From IMG/VR virus record IMGVR_UViG_3300025898_000009, positions 1-50,750 of that record: a stretch of DNA of 50,750 nt, one strand, 5' to 3'. The DNA is from a virus. Shown in pieces: positions 25,791 through 33,696 of this stretch (within the stretch, counting starts at the first letter, position 1; every line of letters begins with the position of its first letter). The notes beneath the pieces are model-generated. The model did not search any database. It saw nothing but the letters and a program-made list of their open reading frames with translations, and was not told the DNA's origin. The translations under genes and the position numbers were made by a program.

Positions 25791-26049
25791 TTTAGTAAGC
25801 CGAGCCTATATTGACCATTGCGAATCTTTTGCTAAAAAGATTTTTGCGCCTGCTGATATTACTATAGTCCAGGTTAATGCAATATTTACAGTCATTGTAT
25901 CTCTTCATAATGGATTTTATAAGTACACATTTCAATCTGAATTGTTTGAGAATTACGCATCTGTTGATACTCTTGAAGCAACTCTAAAGCGTCATAGAAA
26001 AGTATTCATTTCAAATGTCATATCACTACTAAAGCAATCTATCAAATGA
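25774..26049 (+). CDS. Small protein, unknown function
   Basis: 91 residues, mixed alpha/beta, ending in a helix (FISNVISLLKQSIK). Overlaps both neighbours (17 bp upstream; 4 bp ATGA downstream). No motif recognised. Confidence 0.6.
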   Translation: MVLRGDLVSRAYIDHCESFAKKIFAPADITIVQVNAIFTVIVSLHNGFYKYTFQSELFENYASVDTLEATLKRHRKVFISNVISLLKQSIK

Positions 26050-26411
26050 CCCTCAAACTTAACGAACTCCGCATCGGCAACTGGATCCAATTCATGGACG
26101 AGCAGCCGCAACAATTAACGACTTACACGCTTGCATCGCTTTGTCAGAATCCAGTGGCGTTGGAGTTTTATAGGCCGATTCCGATAATGAGAACGGGGCT
26201 TAATTTAATGCTCAATCTTAAATTTGTAGATGAGTCTTGGTTCCAGCACGGATTTAATTTCACGGTTAGAAAAAAGAATCATTGGTTCATAGTGGATAGT
26301 GGTAATATGCTAAGGAGGGTGGACTATCTACACGAAATTCAGAATATTTTTTTCGCTATTTACGCAACAGAAGTCCACGAATACAGTAACGAACCATTCA
26401 ACATATTATGA
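26046..26411 (+). CDS. Conserved Bacteroidetes small protein (ELRIGNW...YLHEIQN type)
   Basis: 121 residues starting LKLNELRIGNWIQF and ending VDYLHEIQNIFFAIYATEV. These two blocks, IGNW near the start and YLHxxQNxxFA at the end, are typical of a small protein family widespread in Bacteroidetes phages and mobile elements, of unknown role. It supports the host assignment. Confidence 0.65.
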   Translation: MTLKLNELRIGNWIQFMDEQPQQLTTYTLASLCQNPVALEFYRPIPIMRTGLNLMLNLKFVDESWFQHGFNFTVRKKNHWFIVDSGNMLRRVDYLHEIQNIFFAIYATEVHEYSNEPFNIL

Positions 26412-27046
26412 AACTCATTCACTACCTCAAATCCAACACCTTCGCAGTCATCATTTCTATTCTTTCGATGATCGTGCAATCCTTTCACAGCTTCACTGCT
26501 TTTCACGATCTGAGCTCACTCAAAGGAACAGGATGGGGCATAGCTCAGGCGGTTTTATTTGCTATTGTTGTGGATTTCGCGATTCTGTTCTACACAGTCC
26601 GCAAGAACATAAAAGTAGCTTGGATGGCAGGCTTTGCGATGTTCCTGATCAACGGCTATTACTACTATTCGCATTGGGGATTAACCTGGCAATTGATCCC
26701 AGGGCTGTTCTTGTCTTTGATTATCCCGGTATCGAATTATTTTTATTCTGAGGAGATTACGGAGGATTCGGACACTGGATTAGACGGTACGATTGCTCAA
26801 ATGAGCAATCAGTTGCGAATTCAGCAAAATGCTTTTAAACGCGTTTCGGATGAACTTGCACTTGCTAGACAAATGCTTGATGAACGTGAAGTTGGTAAAT
26901 ATGAAGAAGCTCTTGATGGCACTAAACTCAAGGTGCAAGAACCTCATCCCAAAGGCTTTGCGCAACTCAAATCCGAATCTCAGAAGTCACCTGAAGATAA
27001 GTCTTTGGTGAATATTATTTCAACCGATAGACCTGTGCGGCCATGA
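26408..27046 (+). CDS. Four-helix membrane protein with cytoplasmic coiled coil
   Basis: 212 residues. Hydrophobic helices cover residues 12-30, 45-64, 69-86 and about 92-112; the rest is a hydrophilic tail with a coiled coil (IAQMSNQLRIQQNAFKRVSDELALARQML) and a disordered C-terminus. It is coupled by ATGA to the previous gene. In phages such proteins are often exclusion or membrane-modifying factors; the true function is unknown. Confidence 0.65.
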   Translation: MKLIHYLKSNTFAVIISILSMIVQSFHSFTAFHDLSSLKGTGWGIAQAVLFAIVVDFAILFYTVRKNIKVAWMAGFAMFLINGYYYYSHWGLTWQLIPGLFLSLIIPVSNYFYSEEITEDSDTGLDGTIAQMSNQLRIQQNAFKRVSDELALARQMLDEREVGKYEEALDGTKLKVQEPHPKGFAQLKSESQKSPEDKSLVNIISTDRPVRP

Positions 27047-27282
27047 AATTCAATTGGATCAAATCGCTTTACGATCGCGCTCATAAATGGTTAACAGAAC
27101 CTTTATGGGAGCCACAAGAACCAATCAAAATCAAGATTTATACACTAGAAGAACAAATTGCTTTTTTGAAACAGGGGCGCGAGATACTTCTAAGCAATCA
27201 GAAGGCTGAAATCACATTAGACCAATCGCATTGCGATATGCTTTTGAATATTGAGGCGAGCTTGCTTACATCGCAGAAATAA
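27043..27282 (+). CDS. Small soluble protein, last of the rightward run
   Basis: 79 residues, Trp/Lys-rich at the start (FNWIKSLYDRAHKWLTEPLWE), helical. Coupled by a 4-bp overlap to the membrane protein and so possibly its partner. It ends on the edge of the terminator stem, converging with the capsid gene. Confidence 0.6.
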   Translation: MKFNWIKSLYDRAHKWLTEPLWEPQEPIKIKIYTLEEQIAFLKQGREILLSNQKAEITLDQSHCDMLLNIEASLLTSQK

Positions 27283-27310
27283 AAAAAAGCGCGAGTCTCA
27301 ACTCTCGCGC
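27282..27310 (-). terminator. Terminator after the major capsid gene
   Basis: A 7-bp perfect stem GCGCGAG/CTCGCGC (27289-27295 and 27304-27310) followed on the minus strand by eight T. It ends the leftward capsid transcript. In the other direction the T-tract is poor, so it serves the rightward genes less well. Confidence 0.85.
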
Positions 27311-27340
27311 CTTGTTCACCTCTAAACTTCTTAAACCCCT

Positions 27341-28396
27341 TTAAGAAAGAATCTCCGCCTTGATGATAGGCGAGTAACGGTTTACAATATCCGAATTGTA
27401 AGCAGCCAAGTAGAACACGTCTACGCTGAACTGCCATGATTCCACCTTGGTATTCGTAGAGTTCGCCATGCCAGACGCCTGGATCGCAGAAGCATCCGCG
27501 CACTGAGCTTGGTAGTAAACTCCCAAATCCATGTTCAAATAAGGTGCGCTAGGGAAAATATCCCAATAGTTGCTTTCGTGGATGCGCGTGCGCTGACGTG
27601 CATCTGGATCTACACGGGAGTAGATTGCTACCGATCCAGGCGCAACCGCATAAAGCGTTGATTCGATTCCTGCACCTCCATTGGTCACGCGGTTGGTAGG
27701 ATACCAGGTGTATCCCAATAACTGGAAGCCTTCGTTCACTGCGTTACCTTGGCCCTGAGCTGCTAACCTACGAACTGGCCCCATTCCAATAGGATTGGTG
27801 TTAACGCTCACTTGGCCAGGGAAGTCCATTGTCTCCATGATGGAGGCAAGGTTGTTATAGAAGTCGTTCTTCTCAGCTTGTGGCACTTGCAATGCGTTAG
27901 CTACCACTGGGTAGAATGCGGTGATGGCGGCAGGGAAATATTGGTTGGTTACAGCTCCTAGTTTGTTAACAACGCCGGTATCAATGGTCGATGCTAATTT
28001 CTGCAAGGCTGCATCCAGGTGCTTATTGAAAGCCTCTTGATAAGAGACATAGTTCTCATAATGTTGTTGTGGGTACATCAAAATACCAACTACATAGGTA
28101 GTGGCTGTCAGCGTCACAAGTGCTGACGTGCTTCCGCCGGTTTGAAGCGTACAGCTTCTAACGTTGGACACGTTCACGTTCTCGTAGTTGATTACAGGAA
28201 CTTGAACGCTCGTATTGAAACGAGAATCAATTCCTTGCTTCACTCTTGAATCAAGGATACTTGAAGGATCTTGCGTTTGAGCTTGGGCCATGTTCAATGC
28301 TCCATAAATGGAAGGGCGCTGTTCTTGTTTGTCAAGACGGCCTTGATACATTGAAATATAATTTTGGAGGACGGTTGCTACTAAATTGCTAGGCAT
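27341..28396 (-). CDS. Major capsid protein (probable)
   Basis: 351 residues, no coiled coil, Gln/Asn/Ala-rich, with mixed strands such as SVQVPVINYENVNVSNVR and a long helix before residue 150. It directly follows the scaffold-like gene in transcription order, stands alone between two strong terminators and has its own leader, the pattern of the most highly made virion protein. HK97-type fold is expected but not proved by motif. Confidence 0.75.
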   Translation of the reverse strand: MPSNLVATVLQNYISMYQGRLDKQEQRPSIYGALNMAQAQTQDPSSILDSRVKQGIDSRFNTSVQVPVINYENVNVSNVRSCTLQTGGSTSALVTLTATTYVVGILMYPQQHYENYVSYQEAFNKHLDAALQKLASTIDTGVVNKLGAVTNQYFPAAITAFYPVVANALQVPQAEKNDFYNNLASIMETMDFPGQVSVNTNPIGMGPVRRLAAQGQGNAVNEGFQLLGYTWYPTNRVTNGGAGIESTLYAVAPGSVAIYSRVDPDARQRTRIHESNYWDIFPSAPYLNMDLGVYYQAQCADASAIQASGMANSTNTKVESWQFSVDVFYLAAYNSDIVNRYSPIIKAEILS

Positions 28397-28528
28397 TGTA
28401 GTGGTGTTTTAGTGGTTAAGAAACTTTTTGCTTTTTGCCCGCGTCCCCTGCATGGCTAACCGCAAGTAACCGTCTCCTGGTAGAATCTTGCGATTGATGA
28501 ATCAAAGTACGGAATAAAAAATGAAATA
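28397..28528 (-). promoter_or_regulatory. Leader region of the capsid gene with a stem-loop
   Basis: 132 bp between terminator and ATG. On the minus strand a TACTTTG box near 28507-28513 is one base short of TAnnTTTG. A long hairpin pairs 28487-28495 (CTTGCGATT in plus sense) with 28458-28466 (AACCGCAAG), 8 of 9 pairs, with an inner ACC/GGT helix. Downstream lies a GC-rich patch (28438-28451). No tRNA features. It looks like a structured 5' UTR. Confidence 0.45.
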
Positions 28529-28556
28529 AAAAAATAGCCCTCATCACGAGGGCTAA
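28529..28556 (-). terminator. Terminator at the end of the packaging/head operon
   Basis: An 8-bp perfect stem (TAGCCCTC with GAGGGCTA, loop of five bases) followed on the minus strand by a run of seven T. It separates the scaffold side from the capsid gene. Between it and the gene at 28619 there is only a 12-codon frame (28577-28615), too short to call. Confidence 0.85.
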
Positions 28557-28618
28557 CCAATCTGTTAAGTATCAGCTTAAAGGAATAATGGAGGCGCTTT
28601 ATTCGCGTTTGACATTAT

Positions 28619-28927
28619 CTATCCAACTGATCTCAGTTTGAATAAATCTCTTTGTAATTCGATCAAAGTATGAATGACTGATGTGATAGATTCGGGCTTA
28701 TCAAAAGTAAAAACCACTTGAGGATTATTTATTTCGTCAGTTGTTTTTCCTCGTAGGTCATTATGTTCGCGACCTATCTCACCGGGTTCTCCTTGAGATA
28801 TTACCAAATGGACTTCGTTTGGTGATTCCGCTGGATATTGAGCTTTATCCATTCGTATGTCTCCAATTCCAAATTGAACTTGTAGAATACTTTCGTGGTT
28901 GCCATACTGGCCTTTTGCGATAGGCAT
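28619..28927 (-). CDS. Small head-operon protein, unknown function
   Basis: 102 residues, beta-rich then a C-terminal helix (SITSVIHTLIELQRDLFKL). Last gene of the operon before the terminator. TTAAACCCC precedes the start by 6 bp. Probably head-related by position; no family recognised. Confidence 0.6.
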   Translation of the reverse strand: MPIAKGQYGNHESILQVQFGIGDIRMDKAQYPAESPNEVHLVISQGEPGEIGREHNDLRGKTTDEINNPQVVFTFDKPESITSVIHTLIELQRDLFKLRSVG

Positions 28928-28955
28928 AATTTAGGGGTTTAAGTTTACAATCTAT

Positions 28956-29927
28956 TTAATACATCGGCAACGCCTTGCCAATTATCTTTGTGACTTTCTT
29001 ATTGTTTTCTATTACAGTCTCCTGACCCAGCGCGAACTTATTCCAAATTTTATTGAACTGTTCGCCACCGCGAGGTATACCTGATTTTAAAAGATGAGAC
29101 ATTAAGTCGTCTTGAGTTTTAACATCCGAAGGCATTTGGAAATTGTCGACGGTCACAGTATTAGGATCAACTCCGCCAGCAGGATTACCGCCACCATTGC
29201 CGGATCCTGAGCCTCCTTGCTTGCGCTGTTCTTCGATCACATCTTTGAACTCAGCTTTTAAATGATCCTCAATGGGGATCTCTTTAAATGAAGCGTCTTT
29301 TTTAATCCCGCCTGAGCCGTCACCAAGATAAAGTTTACCATCTTTCAGAACAGCAATAGCCAATGTTTCATTAAGAATTTGCTGAGATAGCTTTCCGAAC
29401 ATTGGCGGCAAATCTTTTTTGAAGTTTTTGGCTAATTCACCGTAAGATGTTTGCAGGACGATGCTCTTTGTAGCTTTCTCGTTTGAAGACGATAGTTCTT
29501 TAATACGAGTATCGCGCTCCTCAATTGCAAGGCGCGCTTTAGTTTCAGCGTCTTCAATTTTCTTTTGCCAAATGCCTTGAGGATCACCCTTTTCTTTGAT
29601 GGTCTTTTCGTACTCGGAAATCTTTCCATTTAGCCCGTCAACTGTTACTTTCGCGGCACGCTTCAAGAAATCATAAGACTTCTCGTTAGGATCTTTCTTG
29701 ACACCAAGGCTTGACTCAATGTCACGATCGTATTGAGAGTGTACCTTTGCGATCTCACCGGGGATCTCTTTTTCAATTACATCACGTTTGTAATTGTCCA
29801 TAAATGCCGTGTCGGCTGCCTTGTCACGAATTACGAAACCTTTTTTAGTAAGAGCTTCGGTGGCAATCTTTTCGATCTCCGGATCAGTGGCTAATACCGT
29901 TGCAAGTTCTGCTTTATCTATTGGCAT
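28956..29927 (-). CDS. Probable scaffolding protein
   Basis: 323 residues. The middle is coiled coil (about residues 95-175), then a Gly/Ser/Asn-rich linker (KQGGSGSGNGGGNPAGG, about 235-253) and a compact C-terminal domain. It is upstream of the capsid gene in transcription order, which is where scaffolds lie, and its size and helical content fit. It starts after a TTAAACCC motif. No protease domain is visible. Confidence 0.7.
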   Translation of the reverse strand: MPIDKAELATVLATDPEIEKIATEALTKKGFVIRDKAADTAFMDNYKRDVIEKEIPGEIAKVHSQYDRDIESSLGVKKDPNEKSYDFLKRAAKVTVDGLNGKISEYEKTIKEKGDPQGIWQKKIEDAETKARLAIEERDTRIKELSSSNEKATKSIVLQTSYGELAKNFKKDLPPMFGKLSQQILNETLAIAVLKDGKLYLGDGSGGIKKDASFKEIPIEDHLKAEFKDVIEEQRKQGGSGSGNGGGNPAGGVDPNTVTVDNFQMPSDVKTQDDLMSHLLKSGIPRGGEQFNKIWNKFALGQETVIENNKKVTKIIGKALPMY

Positions 29928-29950
29928 AAATTAAAGGGTTTAAGTCTAAA

Positions 29951-30574
29951 TTATTTTTTCTTGCCCGCCTGTGGCGATTGTGGCGCTGGATTTGGATCAA
30001 TTGCATCTGGCGCTACTTCATCTTCATTAGTAGACGCTGCATTCAGCAAGGCTGCCTCACGAGCTTCTAAGTCCTGTTGCCTTTTGAGCAATTCTTTCTC
30101 CTTCGCATCAAGTTCTTTCGAGCGTTCCGCTAATGCTCTTTGAGCGCCTTCGTTCTTAACAACTGGCTTTTCGTCCAATTTAACAACTGATTTTTTGAGC
30201 TGATAGTCAGCTGGCGCATTCTTGCGAGGATCATGGATTACCTCAACGTTCGTGAACAGGTTGAAGAATCCCTCGTCAACCTTACGATCAAACTCATTCG
30301 CGTGCATGATGATGATCCGATCCTCATTGATAAAGTCATTCTGCGCAGGATTCATGTGTTTAACACGCGTGAATATGTGAACGAATCTTTCGGATTCATC
30401 TTCACGCACTGTATCAATAACCAATTTTGTTGGTGGTGATATAGTCACTTTTCTATTTGCGTCAACTCTTGGTAAAGAGTCTAAACCTGGCTCTTGTTGA
30501 GCTCTTTTTTCTGCTATTTGATCTTGCTGTTTCATCATTTTTTCGTCGCGGGATTTGCTCGGTGTATCAGCCAT
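29951..30574 (-). CDS. Head-region protein with C-terminal coiled coil
   Basis: 207 residues: a charged N-terminus, a beta-rich middle (RFVHIFTRVKHMNPAQNDFINEDRIII) and a coiled coil (RALAERSKELDAKEKELLKRQQDLEAREAALL) before a Pro/Ala tail ending GKKK. Located between portal and scaffold. It could be a scaffold partner or minor head protein. Confidence 0.65.
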   Translation of the reverse strand: MADTPSKSRDEKMMKQQDQIAEKRAQQEPGLDSLPRVDANRKVTISPPTKLVIDTVREDESERFVHIFTRVKHMNPAQNDFINEDRIIIMHANEFDRKVDEGFFNLFTNVEVIHDPRKNAPADYQLKKSVVKLDEKPVVKNEGAQRALAERSKELDAKEKELLKRQQDLEAREAALLNAASTNEDEVAPDAIDPNPAPQSPQAGKKK

Positions 30575-30624
30575 AGTGGTAAGGGTTTAATTTAATGTTA
30601 AAGGTATCAAAATTTTACGATAAA

Positions 30625-32517
30625 TCAATAGACGGTAGTTGAGCTGCCCTTCGATCTAATAGTCGGTGGCGCTATTGCTGACGTTGGTGGAGTTAGTGGG
30701 AATTTTTCAGCACTTGTCTTGCGATTGGTTAGATATTCAGTAGCATAACCTTTCAGTATATCGGAAATTACTTGAATCTTCCGATCAAAAGTTAACGCAG
30801 ATCCAAAAACTAAAAGATTAGCTTGTTCGCGTTCAAAACGATTAATGAAATCATTGAAGTGAACTTTCAAGCAAAGGTCGATAGGATCAATCATCTCGGG
30901 CATTTGGGTCAATGAGACTGTCAATGAGATAATGTCATCATCCGGAAATGGGTTTAAATTAGTGAGAATTTTAATCCGCTGAATCATGTCAGGATTATTC
31001 CTATAACGAGATTCATTTATCTTTTCTCTGCGAATAGAAAGATCGTATTCGGGCAATTGTTGAGTTTTGGCCTCAACATATTCTTTCATTTCGTCCTCTT
31101 CGCCACGTTGAAAAAAGACATCACCATAATCGATTGTGCCTCCAATATATTTATCACCATAACGCAAACGATAAATTGTATCCATTGCAAAATTATGGAT
31201 CGTCTCAAAGTTTTTCTTAATTCCAAGTAGAACATCAGTTTTGGAATAGAAAGCAGCGGCTATCTGATCTTGATTTTTAGCTTGATTTTGATCTTGCTCC
31301 AAATCGCCGCCGACACAAGCCCGGAAAATGCTATCCCAAAGAGAAGCAAGTTCTTCATTGACAACTTTAACTGAAATTTCTTCAGCGGGATATACTTTAA
31401 CCGGATTTGTCAATAAATCAGGCTCATCCTTGCCCTGAGGTGCACGCATTTCCAAGATGTTACCAGCACCAACCTTAATCTTGTTACATCTCGGACAACG
31501 CTGATTCGATTTCTCAGCCATCATCAATTGACCTGTAGCATCAAAGGGATAAAGCCATCCGTCAGAGCATTTTATCTTAGCAAGCGGATCTTTGTATGTG
31601 CATATCCCCTTGTATACTGCATAGATAGGGAACGGGGCATACATTTTTAGGTAGTTCCCGAAATAGTAGAATGCTAAATACCAATCGAGTTTCGAAATAC
31701 TTGGGGTAATGGGGGAACTCTTGAGTATGTTAGTCTTGGAATTGAGTGGTGTGGTCCAGAATGAACGAGCTGGGCAATAACCAAGATCGTGCGGAACGGA
31801 AGTGAGCAATACTGGTGTAGCGTCACCATTGGAATATTTGAATGTCCTATAAAACTTGTCGTCGAAAACGCAAACAGTTCCTTTGTCCTCCCAAAAGATT
31901 ACATATTCAGTTTTAAAAAAATAATTTATTTCATTGCTCCCATAGTTTACAGCCTTGACTTTGGTGTTCTCAATATCGATCAGATTATCGATGTCAAGGA
32001 AATAATAGTAAGGTCTTGGGTAAGCATCTTGTTCTTGTGGTTTAGGATTATTTGGATCAATGCCTGGCAAATCGACAATCAAAATATTATCGACCGATGT
32101 TTTAAGCGTCTCGAATCCTTGCGTTTCCCAGAATGTTGCATCGCCAATGGATTTACGATAATCCGCAGCATCTACCTCTAAATCAGAATCGCTGAAATTA
32201 AACTTCTCATATTTATTTTCTGACTCGAATACTTTCTGAAATTGTGAGAAGATTACATTAGCCAATTCATTTGAAGGCAATGGGGGACGATATAGCTGAC
32301 GAAAGCGCTGAAAGTTATCATCGTTCTTTAAAAGTGCCTCGACCCATTTCAGAAACCGATAATGATGAGCGCCGTATAAAAACGTTTCGTCGCACTCCGT
32401 TTCTGTTTCCGTGTGCAGGCGATGTCTTTCTCTCTTAATACGCGCTTTGTAAATCTCTTGGCTGTGACGCGGAGTCTTGATTAATTTGATGCAATCAGCG
32501 TCGGATAATACGGCCAT
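30625..32517 (-). CDS. Portal protein
   Basis: 630 residues, located two genes after the terminase on the transcript and before scaffold and capsid. The long mixed fold, the central aromatic stretch (FYYFGNYLKMYAPFPIYAVY) and the C-terminal helical region ending in a disordered Pro/Ser/Thr tail fit portals. An internal section with C-x10-C and CPRC (about residues 295-340) could be a zinc-ribbon insertion, not usual for portals. The call depends mainly on length and context. Confidence 0.7.
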   Translation of the reverse strand: MAVLSDADCIKLIKTPRHSQEIYKARIKRERHRLHTETETECDETFLYGAHHYRFLKWVEALLKNDDNFQRFRQLYRPPLPSNELANVIFSQFQKVFESENKYEKFNFSDSDLEVDAADYRKSIGDATFWETQGFETLKTSVDNILIVDLPGIDPNNPKPQEQDAYPRPYYYFLDIDNLIDIENTKVKAVNYGSNEINYFFKTEYVIFWEDKGTVCVFDDKFYRTFKYSNGDATPVLLTSVPHDLGYCPARSFWTTPLNSKTNILKSSPITPSISKLDWYLAFYYFGNYLKMYAPFPIYAVYKGICTYKDPLAKIKCSDGWLYPFDATGQLMMAEKSNQRCPRCNKIKVGAGNILEMRAPQGKDEPDLLTNPVKVYPAEEISVKVVNEELASLWDSIFRACVGGDLEQDQNQAKNQDQIAAAFYSKTDVLLGIKKNFETIHNFAMDTIYRLRYGDKYIGGTIDYGDVFFQRGEEDEMKEYVEAKTQQLPEYDLSIRREKINESRYRNNPDMIQRIKILTNLNPFPDDDIISLTVSLTQMPEMIDPIDLCLKVHFNDFINRFEREQANLLVFGSALTFDRKIQVISDILKGYATEYLTNRKTSAEKFPLTPPTSAIAPPTIRSKGSSTTVY

Positions 32518-32704
32518 CTTTGTAAATGAATTCAGAGTTTTCGGGCAAATCCCAGCACTTTATTTTTTTAACCTGTTCAAATTTAAACAGTTTGGCCACA
32601 ACATCAAAACGGAAGGCTTGAAGGCCTCCCGTTTGTAAATTTTTAAGCGTGACAAATGTTACGCTGTTATGTTTCTTGGATTGGCTTGAGGACGCTGAGT
32701 GCAT
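32495..32704 (-). CDS. Small basic protein, unknown function
   Basis: 69 residues, Lys/Ser-rich, overlapping its upstream neighbour by 38 bp and the portal start by 23 bp. Only one plausible start (32704) is in frame. The long overlaps make it less certain than others, but the gap between the flanking genes is otherwise unexplained. Confidence 0.45.
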   Translation of the reverse strand: MHSASSSQSKKHNSVTFVTLKNLQTGGLQAFRFDVVAKLFKFEQVKKIKCWDLPENSEFIYKDGRIIRR

Positions 32705-33350
32705 CGAAGCTTGGTTTCTTTAAGTAAAGTTGATATGCAGATGTCTGCACTCCAGCAGAATCAACCTGCAAATCTGAACGCCAGCCGTAGTCCATGATGA
32801 ATGAGAAGTTGGCCATGTCGTCTTTCGCGAAACCTTCATTGCCTGCATCTCCGAAGAAAGGAGAGAACAAAGGAATGCCGGTAACTTTCTCGCCTGGATG
32901 ACCAGGATAAATGTCGCGGCCAATAATTTGCCCGAATTGGTTAATGCCAAACCAAACCAATTCTTCACCGTATTGCAGCAACTTCAATTGAGCGATAATC
33001 TCAGAAGGCATTGAACGAAACATACCTTTTAGTTCAACGCTAGAGAATCCGGTATTGAGCTTGCGTCCATTTAAAGTAGTATTATCGTTTCCACCAGTTG
33101 TTATGGCTGTCGGCGGGTCTATAGTTACTTGATTGCAGTTTCGTGCGATGACGATTTTCGTGTTGTCAACTGCCGTCATCAGGGGTGTCCACGATGCTGC
33201 TAACTTAACATCTTTTCCAGCGGTGGAGTCAAAGACCCAATTCGCTGATGCGCGTTGGAATATAATTACTTGAATCTGCGCAATATTCTCGGGGCATGCT
33301 GGATTCTGGACTGTCGTGAGGGCTGTAGGTACCGGGCAAATGGTTTCCAT
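32667..33350 (-). CDS. Virion structural protein, possible tail tube
   Basis: 227 residues, beta-rich, no signal peptide. The section GGNDNTTLNGRKLNTGFSSV and the strand-rich remainder (FGINQFGQIIGRDIYPG) look like a tail tube or similar structural protein. It has its own exact TAnnTTTG box and an operator copy, which suits a highly made virion protein. Family unknown to me. Confidence 0.5.
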   Translation of the reverse strand: METICPVPTALTTVQNPACPENIAQIQVIIFQRASANWVFDSTAGKDVKLAASWTPLMTAVDNTKIVIARNCNQVTIDPPTAITTGGNDNTTLNGRKLNTGFSSVELKGMFRSMPSEIIAQLKLLQYGEELVWFGINQFGQIIGRDIYPGHPGEKVTGIPLFSPFFGDAGNEGFAKDDMANFSFIMDYGWRSDLQVDSAGVQTSAYQLYLKKPSFDALSVLKPIQET

Positions 33351-33370
33351 GTGTTGCGGTTTGTTTAGTC

Positions 33371-33420
33371 AAAAGTAAAAAACCGAAACGGAATATAAAA
33401 TATCAATTATTTCCGATATT
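33371..33420 (-). promoter_or_regulatory. Promoter and operator copy before the 227-residue structural gene
   Basis: On the minus strand TACTTTTG (33378-33371) is an exact TAnnTTTG box about 21 bp before the ATG. Upstream at 33401-33420 lies a 16-of-20 operator match overlapping the HNH gene end. Here the operator is 22 bp from the box, farther than at the adjacent promoters, but the same order. Confidence 0.55.
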
Positions 33421-33696
33421 CCTACGATGCTCAATCCTTAATCTATTCTCCAAAAAATATTCCGGTGGTTTAGGTTCTAAATCATGACCTCGAAACGAAT
33501 TGCAAATCATGTGAGCGGCCTGTAATGGCGAATGGATGCCTCCGAATTTTTGCGGTATCAAGTGATCGATTGAGGCTTCTTCACGCATCATTGGCTGTTG
33601 ACATAAGGCACAAATTCCTGATTGATCTTTAAATAGTTGATCTAAAGTTTTTACTTTTTTAGCTAGCCATTTCCTCTTTCGCTTACTCCAGCTCAT
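33403..33696 (-). CDS. HNH endonuclease
   Basis: 97 residues. The HNH core is clear: SGICALCQQPM (CxxC), then ASIDHLIPQKFGG with the catalytic DH, an LQAAHMICNSFRG block, and a basic tail. HNH proteins next to a terminase are frequent in siphoviruses and help packaging or head assembly. It shares a 4-bp overlap with the terminase stop. Confidence 0.85.
   Translation of the reverse strand: MSWSKRKRKWLAKKVKTLDQLFKDQSGICALCQQPMMREEASIDHLIPQKFGGIHSPLQAAHMICNSFRGHDLEPKPPEYFLENRLRIEHRRNIGNN

Noticed and set aside
28430-28500. tRNA-like fold in the capsid leader
   Set aside because: No T-loop, anticodon arm or CCA end; the stem-loop alone does not make a tRNA.
30758-30777. Operator-like half site ATATCGGAAATTA inside the portal gene
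   Set aside because: Only half matches, in coding sequence, far from any start; likely chance.
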